In this document: one piece after another, positions 44,984 to 56,640 of the stretch | How positions within the stretch are numbered: position 1 is the stretch's first letter | How the letters are laid out: the number at the start of each line of letters is the position of its first letter | Source of the DNA: Rhizobiaceae bacterium | GTDB taxonomy: Bacteria; Pseudomonadota; Alphaproteobacteria; Rhizobiales; Rhizobiaceae | Direction: 5' to 3' | Length of the DNA: 64,000 nt | Assembly (NCBI GenBank): GCA_014238155.1 | Contig: JABABQ010000062.1 | Coordinates: forward strand, 1-64,000 | Made by a program: the position numbers and the translations under genes | The notes under the pieces: model-generated | What the model was told of the DNA's origin: nothing | Database searches by the model: none | Seen by the model: the letters and a program-made list of their open reading frames with translations, nothing else

Positions 44984-47230
44984 ATGGAACTCAGCGGATC
45001 AATGGAACTCGCACTGGACTTTCCTAACGATTTGCAGACCGTTTCGGTGCTGTTGCCGATCCCGGCATTGCGGCCCTATTCCTACAGTGTGCCGGACGAC
45101 ATGCAGCTGGTGCCGGGAGATTTTGTTCAGGTGCCGCTGGGTCCCCGAAAAGTTGCCGCCGTGGTTTGGGATACTGCACGTGAGGTGGAAAATGACGCCA
45201 AACCGGTCGATCCAAAGAAACTCCGTGCCGTCGAAATGAAGTTTGACTGTCCAAGTCTGTCACAGCAGATGCGCAGATTTGTTGACTGGCTGGCCGACTA
45301 CACAGTTTCACCACCGGGCATGGTTTTACGTTCAGTTTTACGCGCGCCGGGAGCGCTTGACCCGGAACCGCCGCTGGAAGGGTTGCGTTATCTTGGCGGA
45401 GAGCCCGAGCGCCTGACTGCTGCCCGGCGTCGAATACTGGACCTGGTGAGAGAGAATCAGGAAGGTGAAGAATTCCTGTCCTGGACACGCTCAGGTCTTG
45501 CCCATGCCGCTGGAACATCCAGCTCGGTGGTTGATGGCCTGACAAAACAGGGTCTGTTTGAAATCATTAAGATTCCGGCTCCTGCAGTGGTCGCGCTGCC
45601 GCAGGCTGATTTTGCAGCCCCGAAACTCAGCCAGCAGCAACAGCAGGCCGCAGACTTATTGGTTAGCAGCGTCGGGGCGGACGAATATTCATGCTCGCTG
45701 CTGGACGGGGTGACTGGTTCTGGAAAAACCGAAGTTTATTTCGAAGCTGTTGCTACGGCGCTGGAGAAGGGCCATCAAGTGATGATCCTGTTGCCGGAGA
45801 TCGCCCTGACAACCACATTTCTGGAGCGGTTTGAACAGCGATTTGGTGCCCCACCGGCGCAATGGCATTCCGGTTTGGCTCCAAAAATGCGGGAAAAGGT
45901 CTGGCGGCAGGTTGCGACCGGGCAGGTACGGGTAATTGCCGGCGCCCGCTCGGCACTGTTTTTGCCATTTAAGGAACTGGGGCTGATTGTCGTCGATGAA
46001 GAACATGACAGCGCCTATAAGCAGGAAGACCGGGTGTTTTATAATGCCCGAGACATGGCCGTGGTGCGGGCGTCGCTAGGCAAATTTCCCTGTATTCTGT
46101 CGTCGGCAACACCGAGCATCGAAAGTCGCGTCAATGCCGATTCCGGGCGCTATCAACATATTAAGATGGCCGACCGTCATGGCGATGCGGTTCTGCCAGA
46201 TCTGACCACCATCGACATGAGGGCCCATCCGCCACCGCGCGGTAAGTTTCTGTCGCCAGTCCTGCTCGAAGCCATGAAAAAGTCGCTGGAGCGGCAGGAA
46301 CAAGCTCTGTTGTTCTTAAACCGTCGTGGCTATGCGCCTTTGACCTTGTGCCGGGTTTGCGGGTTTCGCTTCGAGTGCAAGAATTGCTCCGCCTGGTTGG
46401 TGGAGCATCGTTTCCGCAACCAGCTGCAGTGTCATCATTGCGGTCATAGCGAACCGACACCTGAAGCCTGCTCGAACTGCGGCACACTGGACCATCTGGT
46501 GGCGTGTGGTCCCGGAGTTGAGCGGCTGGCCGAAGAAGTGGATGAGTTGTTTCCTGAGGCACGCATCATCGTATTATCTTCTGATATGGCTGGAGGCGTA
46601 TCGCGATTGCGGCTGGAACTTGAAGCTATCGCAAAGGGCGAAATTGATATTGTGATTGGCACTCAGCTGGTGGCCAAGGGCCATAATTTTCCTCAGATGA
46701 CCTGTGTTGGAGTTGTGGATGCTGATCTGGGTCTGGCCAATGGTGATCCACGTGCTGCAGAGCGAACTTTTCAATTATTGTCTCAGGTGACCGGCCGTGC
46801 AGGGCGCGTTGGTGGGCAGTCGGTTGGTCTGCTGCAGACTTATAATCCCGAACATCCGGTGATTGCCGCCATTGTCGGCGGTGATCGGGAAGCTTTTTAT
46901 GAACGGGAGATTGCCATGCGCAGGCAATCGTCACTGCCACCTTTTGCCCGATTGGTCGCGCTAATCATCTCCGGGCCGGATAAAAGAGAAGTTGAGACTC
47001 ACGCCAGAACATTGAAGCGGGCTGCTCCTCAGTCTTCCGATGTTTTCTTGCTGGGACCTGCCGAAGCTCCCATGGCGCTGGTGCGCGGTCGCCATCGCTA
47101 TCGACTGCTGGTCCATGCGCCGCGCCAGTTCGACGTGCAATCCTATATCCGTGACTGGATGCAGGTCGGGCCCAGAGAGCGTGGGCAGATCAGAGTACAG
47201 ATTGATGTTGATCCGCAGAGTTTTCTGTAA
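44984..47230 (+). CDS. priA: Primosomal protein N' (replication restart helicase)
   Basis: A 748-residue superfamily-2 helicase that reloads the replisome at stalled forks. Walker [13 protein letters not shown], Walker [15 protein letters not shown], and an eight-Cys zinc module (CRVC, CKNC, CHHC, CSNC) typical of PriA; helicase motif GRAGRVG. The start could also be the second ATG at 45002. The stop lies three bases from a convergent gene. Confidence 0.95.
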   Translation: MELSGSMELALDFPNDLQTVSVLLPIPALRPYSYSVPDDMQLVPGDFVQVPLGPRKVAAVVWDTAREVENDAKPVDPKKLRAVEMKFDCPSLSQQMRRFVDWLADYTVSPPGMVLRSVLRAPGALDPEPPLEGLRYLGGEPERLTAARRRILDLVRENQEGEEFLSWTRSGLAHAAGTSSSVVDGLTKQGLFEIIKIPAPAVVALPQADFAAPKLSQQQQQAADLLVSSVGADEYSCSLLDGVTGSGKTEVYFEAVATALEKGHQVMILLPEIALTTTFLERFEQRFGAPPAQWHSGLAPKMREKVWRQVATGQVRVIAGARSALFLPFKELGLIVVDEEHDSAYKQEDRVFYNARDMAVVRASLGKFPCILSSATPSIESRVNADSGRYQHIKMADRHGDAVLPDLTTIDMRAHPPPRGKFLSPVLLEAMKKSLERQEQALLFLNRRGYAPLTLCRVCGFRFECKNCSAWLVEHRFRNQLQCHHCGHSEPTPEACSNCGTLDHLVACGPGVERLAEEVDELFPEARIIVLSSDMAGGVSRLRLELEAIAKGEIDIVIGTQLVAKGHNFPQMTCVGVVDADLGLANGDPRAAERTFQLLSQVTGRAGRVGGQSVGLLQTYNPEHPVIAAIVGGDREAFYEREIAMRRQSSLPPFARLVALIISGPDKREVETHARTLKRAAPQSSDVFLLGPAEAPMALVRGRHRYRLLVHAPRQFDVQSYIRDWMQVGPRERGQIRVQIDVDPQSFL

Positions 47231-47233
47231 GTT

Positions 47234-47848
47234 TCAGCGATTCCTGGCGCTGATATCCTGGGCTGTTTTGAACGCCATGAAGACCAGGGCGAAAACCATC
47301 AGATGTCCAACCGTTTCCAGTGTTTCTTCCACATTGTCATTCCACGAGCGATAATGCGGCAGGAAGGAAAACAGATGCCGGTCCATCATGTCTGAGATGA
47401 AATAGGTGCAGAAACATCCGGCAAGCCAGAGTCTGATCCAAAAACTTGATAGCCATTCAACCAGTTGTTGTCGAACATTTGACAACCACCACATCAGGCC
47501 AGCCAGGGCAAAAAGTATGCCGCCATTCATGAATTCAAAATGCAGTTCCCGCAGGAACAGCGCCCAGACGAACACCGACAACATCAATGTGAATTTGGCC
47601 CGGGTCCAATGGTGGACCAGCAAGACCGACCCTGCGGCTAATGCCAGGACGGTCGGTGCGATGATTTCCTGAACCGGTTTTTCTGTGACCCAGCCAACTG
47701 GCGACAGGCGTATGAGCAAAATCAGACCGGTAGCGAGAAACGGTATGGCAAAGGCCAGCAAGGGAGTAGCTCTCAGTGCCGCCCACCCAGAGTCCCAATG
47801 AATTTGAGATTGCTGCTTGAGGCGGATGCCTGCCTCGGAAAAATTCAT
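47234..47848 (-). CDS. Multi-pass membrane protein of unknown function
   Basis: A 204-residue integral membrane protein with about six helices. A conserved-looking motif stretch is LRELHFEFMNGG followed much later by DMMDRHLFSFLPH and VEETLETVGHLMVFA, with acidic and His residues in or near the membrane, which could be catalytic or metal-binding as in ceramidase-like CREST proteins; this is only a resemblance. The start at 47848 is chosen over longer in-frame ATGs. Convergent with priA. Confidence 0.65.
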   Translation of the reverse strand: MNFSEAGIRLKQQSQIHWDSGWAALRATPLLAFAIPFLATGLILLIRLSPVGWVTEKPVQEIIAPTVLALAAGSVLLVHHWTRAKFTLMLSVFVWALFLRELHFEFMNGGILFALAGLMWWLSNVRQQLVEWLSSFWIRLWLAGCFCTYFISDMMDRHLFSFLPHYRSWNDNVEETLETVGHLMVFALVFMAFKTAQDISARNR

Positions 47849-47918
47849 TTGTTTTAATTCCAAATTGTGAAGACTTGCGAACCCCGGCATATCGCTGCTG
47901 CGCCAAGAGATCAATAAG

Positions 47919-48623
47919 TCAGTCAGTTCGGATGCCGCCTGGTTCAGCCATTTTCCAATTCAGCTGATCCAGCCAAAGCCGACGCAGTGTCTCGCTTTCA
48001 CCAATAAAATGTTCGTCGAGTACATCGCAACCATACAGACGGTCGGTGCGGAAATGCCGCAACGCCCCGCGTAGCTCACACCAGCCAATCAGAATCACAT
48101 GTTCCAAATGATAAACCAGAGAAATCGGGCGAACTGTCCGCTCAGTTTGCTGTTCATGTTCATCGCGGTAGGTCAGTTTCAGCTTGGTTTCACTGCGGAT
48201 GGCGGCCCGCAGGTCTGCCTTGGAAACGCATCCCAGCTCCGGATCGTCCAGTGGTGCGCCCCAGGAGGAGACTTGCAGCCAGTCGACGCGATCCTGCAGC
48301 GCATCAATCTTCTCACAAATCCGCTGGGCCGCCTGCTGCAGCTGACTGTCTCCGGTGCGTGACAGCATCAGCAGACCCACCCGAAGGGCCTCGATCTCTT
48401 CCTGATCAAAGTTGAGTGGCGGCAGGTCATAACTGTTGCGCATGATATAGCCGATCCCGGCTTCCCCTTCGATGGGGGTTTGCATGGCCTGTAAAGCCGA
48501 GATATCGCGATAAATTGTGCGCTCGGAGACTTCCAGTGATTCGGCCAGATCCTGCGCCCGCACGGGTTTATTGGCAGCCCGCAGCATCTGGATTATCTCA
48601 AACAATCGGTTTGATCGGGACAT
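47919..48623 (-). CDS. YafY/WYL-domain transcriptional regulator
   Basis: A 234-residue regulator: N-terminal DeoR-type helix-turn-helix (RSNRLFEIIQMLRAAN with LEVSERTIYRDISALQA) and a C-terminal WYL ligand-binding domain (SETKLKLTYRDEHEQQTE through HLEHVILIGWCELR). WYL domains sense small molecules or nucleic acids. ATG with AAGGACG upstream. A perfect 10-bp inverted repeat at 48672-48697 lies 48 bases ahead of its start and is likely its operator. Confidence 0.9.
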   Translation of the reverse strand: MSRSNRLFEIIQMLRAANKPVRAQDLAESLEVSERTIYRDISALQAMQTPIEGEAGIGYIMRNSYDLPPLNFDQEEIEALRVGLLMLSRTGDSQLQQAAQRICEKIDALQDRVDWLQVSSWGAPLDDPELGCVSKADLRAAIRSETKLKLTYRDEHEQQTERTVRPISLVYHLEHVILIGWCELRGALRHFRTDRLYGCDVLDEHFIGESETLRRLWLDQLNWKMAEPGGIRTD

Positions 48624-48671
48624 TCGTTCGTCCTTGCACATTCGTGGATGTCTACTGACAGATTAACACAC

Positions 48672-48697
48672 ACTCCTGACAACGGGGTGTCAGGAGT
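48672..48697. promoter_or_regulatory. Inverted-repeat operator shared by the WYL regulator and a small membrane protein
   Basis: ACTCCTGACA and TGTCAGGAGT, perfect 10-base arms separated by ACGGGG. It lies in the divergent gap between the WYL regulator (start 48623) and the 69-residue protein gene (start 48732). On the plus strand CTATATTT follows at 48703, a -10-like element. Confidence 0.65.
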
Positions 48698-48731
48698 AAA
48701 CGCTATATTTGGGAAAAATTGGAGCTTTCCC

Positions 48732-48941
48732 ATGTGCTATTATGACCACGCCGTCGCGATGACCCTGAAACTGGATATATGGAGTAATGATACGGGCCTC
48801 ATGAAGCTCCCACACGCGCCAGGAAATAGTCCAGCTAAAACGCGACATTCAAAGCCGAACATCGCTGTCGTCACGGCCGTCATCGCCGTTGTGATGGGGT
48901 GTGGCGCTGTTGCCGCAATTGCATCTGTATGGCCTGTGTAA
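48732..48941 (+). CDS. Small single-pass membrane protein
   Basis: A 69-residue open frame beginning MCYYDHAVAMTLKLDIW with a basic middle and one C-terminal transmembrane helix (PNIAVVTAVIAVVMGCGAVA). GGAG lies seven bases before the ATG and the WYL operator lies further upstream, which is why I accept it. No family recognised. The opposite strand also has an open frame but without a ribosome binding site. Confidence 0.5.
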   Translation: MCYYDHAVAMTLKLDIWSNDTGLMKLPHAPGNSPAKTRHSKPNIAVVTAVIAVVMGCGAVAAIASVWPV

Positions 48942-49120
48942 GGAAGTTGAATTGTCAAGAATACCTATCTTGATGATGTGACAAATCATCGGGTGGCAGG
49001 TTTTGGCAGAGAGAATCGCGTGTTCAACTGAAATTGCCTGTGCATGAATTGATTTGCAGGGGTCAATGTGCCGTCAGGTCGGTAAAACTTTGGCCAAATA
49101 CATCAGCACTGTGCGGTTCT

Positions 49121-49519
49121 ATGATCGAAATAGTTTTCCCCGACGACTGGTCGGAACGTCTGGCATGGCTAACAGCAGTGGCCACCATGGTAATTGGCCT
49201 TGCCGTGATGCTATTTCCCCAAAAAATTGGCCATTTACTGGGGCTGGCAGTCCGATCAGACACAAATAATGGCCTGTCAGAGCTGCGTGGATCGTTTGGC
49301 GGGATGTGGGTGGGTCTCGGGCTGGCCTGCATCATTTTGGCGCAACCTTTTACCTATTTTGCATTGGGACTGGCCTTTATCGGGGCGTTGCTCGGGCGCC
49401 TCATCGCAATGGTGGTTGACCGCAGCTTTAATATTCATTGTCTCGCGGCAACCGTCATCGCAGCGTTAGGGGCCTACTTCCCATTGCGATTTGCGCTGGA
49501 AGTCTTCGGTTTGGTCTAA
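49121..49519 (+). CDS. Membrane protein, DUF4345-like
   Basis: A 132-residue protein with about four helices; SELRGSFGGMWVGLGLACII matches the conserved core of DUF4345-type small integral membrane proteins of unknown function. The ATG giving MIEIVFPDDW is used; the Shine-Dalgarno is weak. The 179 bases upstream, back to the 69-residue gene, hold no other gene. Confidence 0.55.
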   Translation: MIEIVFPDDWSERLAWLTAVATMVIGLAVMLFPQKIGHLLGLAVRSDTNNGLSELRGSFGGMWVGLGLACIILAQPFTYFALGLAFIGALLGRLIAMVVDRSFNIHCLAATVIAALGAYFPLRFALEVFGLV

Positions 49520-49600
49520 TTTTATCCCCGCTTTCCCAAAAGAAATGGCCGGAATCGCCCGGATAGGCAAAAAGCAGTACAAAAGCCATGCCTCTCCCTG

Positions 49601-49629
49601 TTGCGAGTCTAAAAAACCCGTGCTAGGGG
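49601..49629 (+). promoter_or_regulatory. Candidate promoter of the atp operon
   Basis: TTGCGA, a 17-base spacer and TAGGGG with an upstream TGC (extended -10) lie about 125 bases before atpH in the 235-base gap after the DUF4345-like gene. The match is moderate. Confidence 0.35.
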
Positions 49630-49754
49630 AAGCTCGATTTTGCCGTGGGTTGCAGTCGTGATCCGGGCAAAAATAATAGTTACATCCAGGTTCAGCGGTC
49701 CGTCGGCATCAGTCGCCATTTGGTCCCTGACGCAACGCTTGAGAAGATCGACCT

Positions 49755-50327
49755 TTGGCAGACACCTCTTCCTCAGCATCCGGCCAGATTTCCGGTGTGG
49801 CAGAACGCTATGCGTCGGCGTTGTTTGAATTGGCCGTTTCTGAAAAAAAGATTGCGGCCGTTGAAAAAGACCTTAATCGTGTCGATGCATTGCTGAAAGG
49901 CAGTGATGATTTGATGCGCCTGGTCAATTCACCCGTATTTACAGCTGATGATCAGGTAGCGGCGATAGACGCTATTATGAACAAAGCAAAAATTGCCGGC
50001 CTTGCTGGAAATTTCATCCGGGTTGTAGCAGGCAATAGACGCCTGTTTGCAGTTCCTGATATGTTGGTCGCGTTCCGCCAGAAACTGGCTGAACATCGTG
50101 GCGAAGTGAACGGACAGGTAACTGTCGCGCAGAAACTGACCGCCGATCAGACAAAACAGTTGAAGACAACGCTGAAAGGTGTTGTCGGCAAAGATGTGGC
50201 GCTTGATGTGACGGTTGATCCGTCGCTTTTGGGCGGCATGATTGTGAAGATTGGCTCACGCCAGATCGACACATCAATCAAAACCAAACTCTCTTCCTTG
50301 AAGCTCGCACTTAAAGAGGTCGGCTAG
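49755..50327 (+). CDS. atpH: ATP synthase F1 delta subunit
   Basis: A 190-residue helical stalk subunit linking F1 to the F0 b subunits: SGVAERYASALFELAVSEKK at the N-terminus and VDPSLLGGMIVKIGSRQIDTS at the C-terminus. Start is TTG with GAGAAG upstream. First gene of an F1-only operon; the F0 genes are not in the window. Confidence 0.93.
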   Translation: MADTSSSASGQISGVAERYASALFELAVSEKKIAAVEKDLNRVDALLKGSDDLMRLVNSPVFTADDQVAAIDAIMNKAKIAGLAGNFIRVVAGNRRLFAVPDMLVAFRQKLAEHRGEVNGQVTVAQKLTADQTKQLKTTLKGVVGKDVALDVTVDPSLLGGMIVKIGSRQIDTSIKTKLSSLKLALKEVG

Positions 50328-51857
50328 ATGGATATTCGTGCTGCGGAAATTTCCGCAATTCTGAAAGACCAAATTAAAAATTTCGGTAAAGAGGCGGAAG
50401 TCTCTGAAGTAGGACAGGTTCTGTCCGTTGGTGACGGTATCGCCCGTGTTTACGGTCTGGACAAAGTCCAGGCTGGTGAGATGGTCGAGTTTCCCGGTGG
50501 GATTCAGGGCATGGCCCTGAACCTTGAAGCCGATAATGTTGGTGTCGTTATCTTTGGTAACGACCGCGGCATTAAAGAAGGCGACACCGTTAAGCGGACC
50601 GGTGCCATTGTGGATGTACCAGTTGGCAAAGAACTGCTCGGCCGCGTGGTTGACGGTCTTGGCAACCCTATTGATGGCAAGGGACCGATCAAGTCCAAGC
50701 AGCGCGCCCGCGTTGACGTCAAAGCCCCCGGCATCATCCCGCGTAAATCGGTGCATGAACCTATGGCGACTGGCCTGAAGGCAATTGACGCATTGATCCC
50801 GGTTGGTCGTGGCCAGCGCGAGTTGGTCATTGGTGACCGTCAGACTGGGAAGACTGCGATCATTCTCGATACGTTCCTGAACCAGGCACCTGCTCATAAG
50901 GGCGACAATGAAAGCGACAAGCTTTATTGTGTCTATGTGGCGATTGGCCAGAAGCGTTCAACGGTTGCCCAGTTCGTGAAGGTTCTCGAAGAGCGCGGCG
51001 CGATGGATTATTCCATTGTTGTTGCTGCGACCGCATCTGACCCTGCTCCAATGCAGTATCTGGCACCGTTCACCGGCTGTGCGATGGGTGAATATTTCCG
51101 CGACAACGGCATGCATGCCCTGATCGGTTATGATGACCTGTCCAAACAGGCTGTGTCCTATCGTCAGATGTCCCTGCTGCTGCGTCGTCCACCTGGACGT
51201 GAAGCTTATCCAGGTGACGTTTTCTACCTTCATTCCCGTCTGCTGGAACGTTCTGCCAAGCTTAACGAAGACAACGGTGCTGGTTCGCTGACTGCTCTGC
51301 CAGTTATTGAAACCCAGGGTAATGATGTGTCAGCATTTATTCCAACCAACGTGATCTCGATCACCGATGGTCAGATCTTCCTTGAAACCGATCTGTTCTT
51401 CCAGGGTATTCGCCCTGCTGTGAACGTTGGTTTGTCGGTGTCCCGCGTCGGGTCGGCTGCTCAGGTCAAGGCGATGAAACAGGTTGCTGGTTCGATTAAA
51501 GGTGAATTGGCCCAGTATCGTGAAATGGCTGCTTTTGCGCAGTTTGGTTCCGATCTGGATGCTTCCACGCAGCGTCTGCTGAACCGCGGTGCGCGGCTGA
51601 CGGAACTGCTGAAACAGCCACAATTCTCACCACTTAAAACCGAAGAACAGGTTGCTGTGCTTTACGCTGGTGTGAACGGCTATCTTGATGGTCTGGCGGT
51701 TAACCAGGTGGGTGCATTTGAAGAAGGCCTGTTGACCTCGCTTCGCAATGATCATGCTCAACTGCTGGCTGATATCGGCACCAAGAAGGCTCTTGATGAC
51801 GATCTGACCGCCAGCTTGAAAGCTGCAATCGATGCATTTGCCAAAGGCTTTGCCTAA
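50328..51857 (+). CDS. atpA: ATP synthase F1 alpha subunit
   Basis: A 509-residue subunit: N-terminal [13 protein letters not shown], Walker [11 protein letters not shown], and a C-terminal region with [10 protein letters not shown]. Non-catalytic nucleotide-binding partner of AtpD. Begins directly after the atpH stop. Confidence 0.98.
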   Translation: MDIRAAEISAILKDQIKNFGKEAEVSEVGQVLSVGDGIARVYGLDKVQAGEMVEFPGGIQGMALNLEADNVGVVIFGNDRGIKEGDTVKRTGAIVDVPVGKELLGRVVDGLGNPIDGKGPIKSKQRARVDVKAPGIIPRKSVHEPMATGLKAIDALIPVGRGQRELVIGDRQTGKTAIILDTFLNQAPAHKGDNESDKLYCVYVAIGQKRSTVAQFVKVLEERGAMDYSIVVAATASDPAPMQYLAPFTGCAMGEYFRDNGMHALIGYDDLSKQAVSYRQMSLLLRRPPGREAYPGDVFYLHSRLLERSAKLNEDNGAGSLTALPVIETQGNDVSAFIPTNVISITDGQIFLETDLFFQGIRPAVNVGLSVSRVGSAAQVKAMKQVAGSIKGELAQYREMAAFAQFGSDLDASTQRLLNRGARLTELLKQPQFSPLKTEEQVAVLYAGVNGYLDGLAVNQVGAFEEGLLTSLRNDHAQLLADIGTKKALDDDLTASLKAAIDAFAKGFA

Positions 51858-51888
51858 GCACTAACGGATAAGGTGAGGAAAGGCCCAA

Positions 51889-52773
51889 ATGGCTTCACTC
51901 AAGGATCTTAGAAACAGGATCGCCTCCGTCAAGGCGACGCAGAAGATCACCAAAGCCATGCAAATGGTTGCGGCGGCAAAACTGCGTCGTGCCCAGACTG
52001 CAGCTGAGGCCGCCCGGCCTTATTCTCAGCGTATGGACAACGTGATGGCCAACATTGCCGCGGCAATTGGCGATGATACATCCAATGCGCCTAAGCTGTT
52101 GGCCGGTACCGGAAGCGACCAGACGCATCTGTTGATTGTTGCAACCGCCGAACGCGGGTTGTGTGGTGGGTTTAACTCCTCCATTGCCCGCCTGGGTCGT
52201 GAAAAGGCTCGCGAACTGCTGGCGGGCGGCAAGACGGTTAAGATTTTATGCATTGGCAAAAAGGGTGCAGATGTTCTGCGCTCCGAATTCGACGACATCA
52301 TGCTGCCGGTTGTTGACCTGCGTGAAGTCAAACATGTTGGCTATAACAACGCTGCTGATATTGCCCATCAAGTTCTGGGCATGTTTGATGCTGATGATTT
52401 TGATGTTGCAACACTGTTTTACTCAGAGTTTCAGTCGGTTATCAGTCAGATACCAACCGCACAGCAGATTATTCCACCGAGCATTCCACACGTGGAAAGC
52501 GACGCAGACTCAGCCTCTACATTTTATGAATACGAGCCGGACGAGAACGAAATTCTTGCCGATTTGTTACCAAACAATGTGACCGTGCAGATCTTCCGTG
52601 CATTGCTGGAAAATGCGGCCTCTGAACAGGGTGCGCGGATGTCTGCAATGGACAACGCGACGCGCAATGCGGGCGAAATGATCGACAAACTGACCCAGAC
52701 ATTTAACCGTCAGCGTCAGGCACAAATTACCACTGAATTGATTGAAATTATCGCGGGTGCTGAGGCGCTCTAG
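51889..52773 (+). CDS. atpG: ATP synthase F1 gamma subunit
   Basis: A 294-residue rotor shaft: [20 protein letters not shown] at the N-terminus and [16 protein letters not shown] at the C-terminus are the two coiled-coil ends. Thirty-one bases after atpA with AAGGTGAGGAAAGG upstream. Confidence 0.97.
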   Translation: MASLKDLRNRIASVKATQKITKAMQMVAAAKLRRAQTAAEAARPYSQRMDNVMANIAAAIGDDTSNAPKLLAGTGSDQTHLLIVATAERGLCGGFNSSIARLGREKARELLAGGKTVKILCIGKKGADVLRSEFDDIMLPVVDLREVKHVGYNNAADIAHQVLGMFDADDFDVATLFYSEFQSVISQIPTAQQIIPPSIPHVESDADSASTFYEYEPDENEILADLLPNNVTVQIFRALLENAASEQGARMSAMDNATRNAGEMIDKLTQTFNRQRQAQITTELIEIIAGAEAL

Positions 52774-54348
<1,575 letters not shown>

Positions 54349-54410
54349 TATTGCCCGGATCTGGCCGTCCTTAATCAGGCGGCCATTGCCGCTAAGATAA
54401 AAGAGAAGTC

Positions 54411-54827
54411 ATGGCTGAGAATTTCACATTCGAACTCGTTTCTCCCGAAAAACTTCTGTTGTCGGGTGATGCTGAAATGGTGACCATCCCTGGCGTTGAA
54501 GGTGATATGGGGGTTCTTGCAAAACATGCGGCCGTTATGACCAGCCTGCGTCCCGGTCTTGTTGGCGTTAAAATGGGTGATGGATCTGAAAGCGCATTTT
54601 TCGTACGCGGTGGCTTTGCTGACATTACACCGACCAGCGTAACGGTACTGGCTGAATTTGCCATGCCAAAAGAAGATGTTACCAAGGAAGCCTGGGAAGA
54701 GCAAAAGCGTATCGCCCAGGAAGAATACGAGCTTCATCATGCCGCTGGTGATGAAGAGAAAAAGTTGGCAGCGCATAGCTATCTTGATCAGCTTAACCGT
54801 CTTGAGCCAAGCATTCTGCCCGCCTGA
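54411..54827 (+). CDS. atpC: ATP synthase F1 epsilon subunit
   Basis: A 138-residue subunit: FELVSPEKLLLSGDAEMVTI and GVEGDMGVLAKHA, the beta-barrel domain; the C-terminal helical part is Glu/Lys-rich. Regulates ATP hydrolysis. Last gene of the operon, followed by a terminator 26 bases on. Confidence 0.96.
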   Translation: MAENFTFELVSPEKLLLSGDAEMVTIPGVEGDMGVLAKHAAVMTSLRPGLVGVKMGDGSESAFFVRGGFADITPTSVTVLAEFAMPKEDVTKEAWEEQKRIAQEEYELHHAAGDEEKKLAAHSYLDQLNRLEPSILPA

Positions 54828-54852
54828 TAATGCCGGATATCAATTTTGAAGC

Positions 54853-54877
54853 CGCTGTTGCAGGACAGCGATTTTTT
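54853..54877 (+). terminator. Intrinsic terminator of the atp operon
   Basis: CGCTGT and ACAGCG (6-bp stem, 6-base loop) directly followed by A and a run of six T. It lies 26 bases after the atpC stop. Confidence 0.75.
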
Positions 54878-54903
54878 ATGCTCAATCGGCACAGTGGAAA
54901 GTT

Positions 54904-55428
54904 TTACCCGGCCAAATGAGAAAATCGGGTAACGACCTGAGTGTAAATGTCGACCTTAAAATCAACGATCAAGTCCGGCAATCTGGCCATTTCTTCCCAG
55001 CGCCAGTCATCGAATTCAGCTTCATTTCCGTCCGGTGGTGGATTGATGGCAATCTCTGATTCATCGCCGACAAAGCGGTAGGCAAACCACATCTGTTTTT
55101 GGCCGCGATATTTCCCCCGCAACCCGGTTCCCAACATATGCGCTGGCAGATCGTAATTCAGCCAGTCGCTGGTTTGATCTAAAAGTTCGACACTGGATAT
55201 GCCGGTCTCCTCATAGAGCTCGCGCAGCGCGGCCGGCCGGGGGTCTTCCCCCTTGTCGATGCCACCCTGCGGCATCTGCCAGCGTTTTGGTGAGCCGGAA
55301 TATTCTGTATTGCCTTCTGATATGCGTCGGCCAGTCCAGACTTTTCCATGTTGATTAAGAACCATGATACCAACACAGGGGCGATAAGGCAGATGCTGCC
55401 ATTGATCGGTCAAATTTTCATCTCCCAT
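54904..55428 (-). CDS. rppH: RNA pyrophosphohydrolase (Nudix)
   Basis: A 174-residue Nudix enzyme that removes pyrophosphate from mRNA 5' ends to begin decay. Nudix box [20 protein letters not shown], with [11 protein letters not shown] and WQMPQGG at the start. Overlaps the preceding gene's stop by 11 bases, so they are coupled. Confidence 0.94.
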   Translation of the reverse strand: MGDENLTDQWQHLPYRPCVGIMVLNQHGKVWTGRRISEGNTEYSGSPKRWQMPQGGIDKGEDPRPAALRELYEETGISSVELLDQTSDWLNYDLPAHMLGTGLRGKYRGQKQMWFAYRFVGDESEIAINPPPDGNEAEFDDWRWEEMARLPDLIVDFKVDIYTQVVTRFSHLAG

Positions 55429-56602
55429 AGTCCTTCAACAGGTTGCTGACCGGAACGACGATAATGTCGCTCTTTTCAGCCAGTTTTGCCCAATCCTTGA
55501 TAATCCTGACTGATTCAGGGAAAGCCGAGGCTGTACCGATGGCAAAACCCCGCGCTTTGGCCAGAGATTCCAGCACTTTGAGGTTATTTCGAATGCGATC
55601 TTCATTGCGGACCGCGTCAATGATGATGCTGCCGGAAGCATGGGGCAGACGCAGATCCTGCGCCAGCTTGACCGCGACACTGGCACTGGCGGAGCCATCA
55701 TCAATATATCCCAGGCCTCGATTGCGGATTTCCTCCAGCAATGGGCGCAAATCTGCTGACTTGCCGGTCAGACCAGCACCAAGATAGTTCATCACAACTG
55801 GATAATTTGTCATGCGCCCCAGAGCCCAACGCAAGTTCATGAGGTTCTTGCCCGGCTCCACTCCACTGATCAGTGTCCTTGGACCCGGGTTGATCGTCGG
55901 ATAGCCAAGTGGCTCCATTGGCAGCTGCAGGACAACTTCGTGTCCCTCACGGCGGGCATTTTGCATCCATCTCTGTAGCGAGTTGCCAAATGGTGAAAAC
56001 CCCAGGGAAATGGAAGAGGGCAGATCCTTGATGGCTGCCTGGGTACCGGTTTGACTGAGGCCTAGCCCACCCACCACGATCGCGATTCGATTGGCGCCAC
56101 TGACACCACTGGATTGGGAATAAGCATCCAGCGGACGCACATTGCCGTCAGATATGCGGGGCAGGGATCCAAATTCAGATTTTTCAACCAGATCCGGTAC
56201 CGGCATCCAGTTCGACAATCTGCCCGCCGGTTTCTGGACTGGCTTGAAGGCTGGTGCTTCAGCCTGGCCATTCGTCGCATTGGGCAAGGGCTCTACAGGG
56301 CTGAGCGGTTTGACCTTGCTGAGGTCAAATTCAGATCCTGACTGTCCAATGGTCGTTGGTTTGTTTGGTTGATTATCAACAGATGCCGGTTGCTCAGAAG
56401 GAGTGGCCGGTGTGGTTGTTGATCCGGCCGGATTGGTATCATTGATGGCCACACTGGTGCGACCATCGTTCCTCGCATCAAGTACAAAATAGGCGGTTAG
56501 ACTGAGAAGCGCGGTTCCTGTTGCCAGAATGGTAGGCAGGATCCATTGACTATTGGATGGCACTTTGCCGGGCTTCCCCAGCGGTTTGTGCAGATCATCC
56601 AT
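55418..56602 (-). CDS. Divergent polysaccharide deacetylase-family membrane protein
   Basis: A 394-residue protein with one N-terminal helix (about residues 20-42), a Pro/Thr-rich linker to about 190, and a divergent polysaccharide deacetylase domain: [48 protein letters not shown]. The family (formerly DUF610) is usually next to ctpA and rppH in Rhizobiales and is thought to act on peptidoglycan or another glycan in the periplasm; catalysis is not shown. The ATG giving MDDLHKPL is chosen. Confidence 0.88.
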   Translation of the reverse strand: MDDLHKPLGKPGKVPSNSQWILPTILATGTALLSLTAYFVLDARNDGRTSVAINDTNPAGSTTTPATPSEQPASVDNQPNKPTTIGQSGSEFDLSKVKPLSPVEPLPNATNGQAEAPAFKPVQKPAGRLSNWMPVPDLVEKSEFGSLPRISDGNVRPLDAYSQSSGVSGANRIAIVVGGLGLSQTGTQAAIKDLPSSISLGFSPFGNSLQRWMQNARREGHEVVLQLPMEPLGYPTINPGPRTLISGVEPGKNLMNLRWALGRMTNYPVVMNYLGAGLTGKSADLRPLLEEIRNRGLGYIDDGSASASVAVKLAQDLRLPHASGSIIIDAVRNEDRIRNNLKVLESLAKARGFAIGTASAFPESVRIIKDWAKLAEKSDIIVVPVSNLLKDYGR

Positions 56603-56640
56603 TGGCGGCAACCCCCAGCGGCATCATAGGGTTAGAATTG

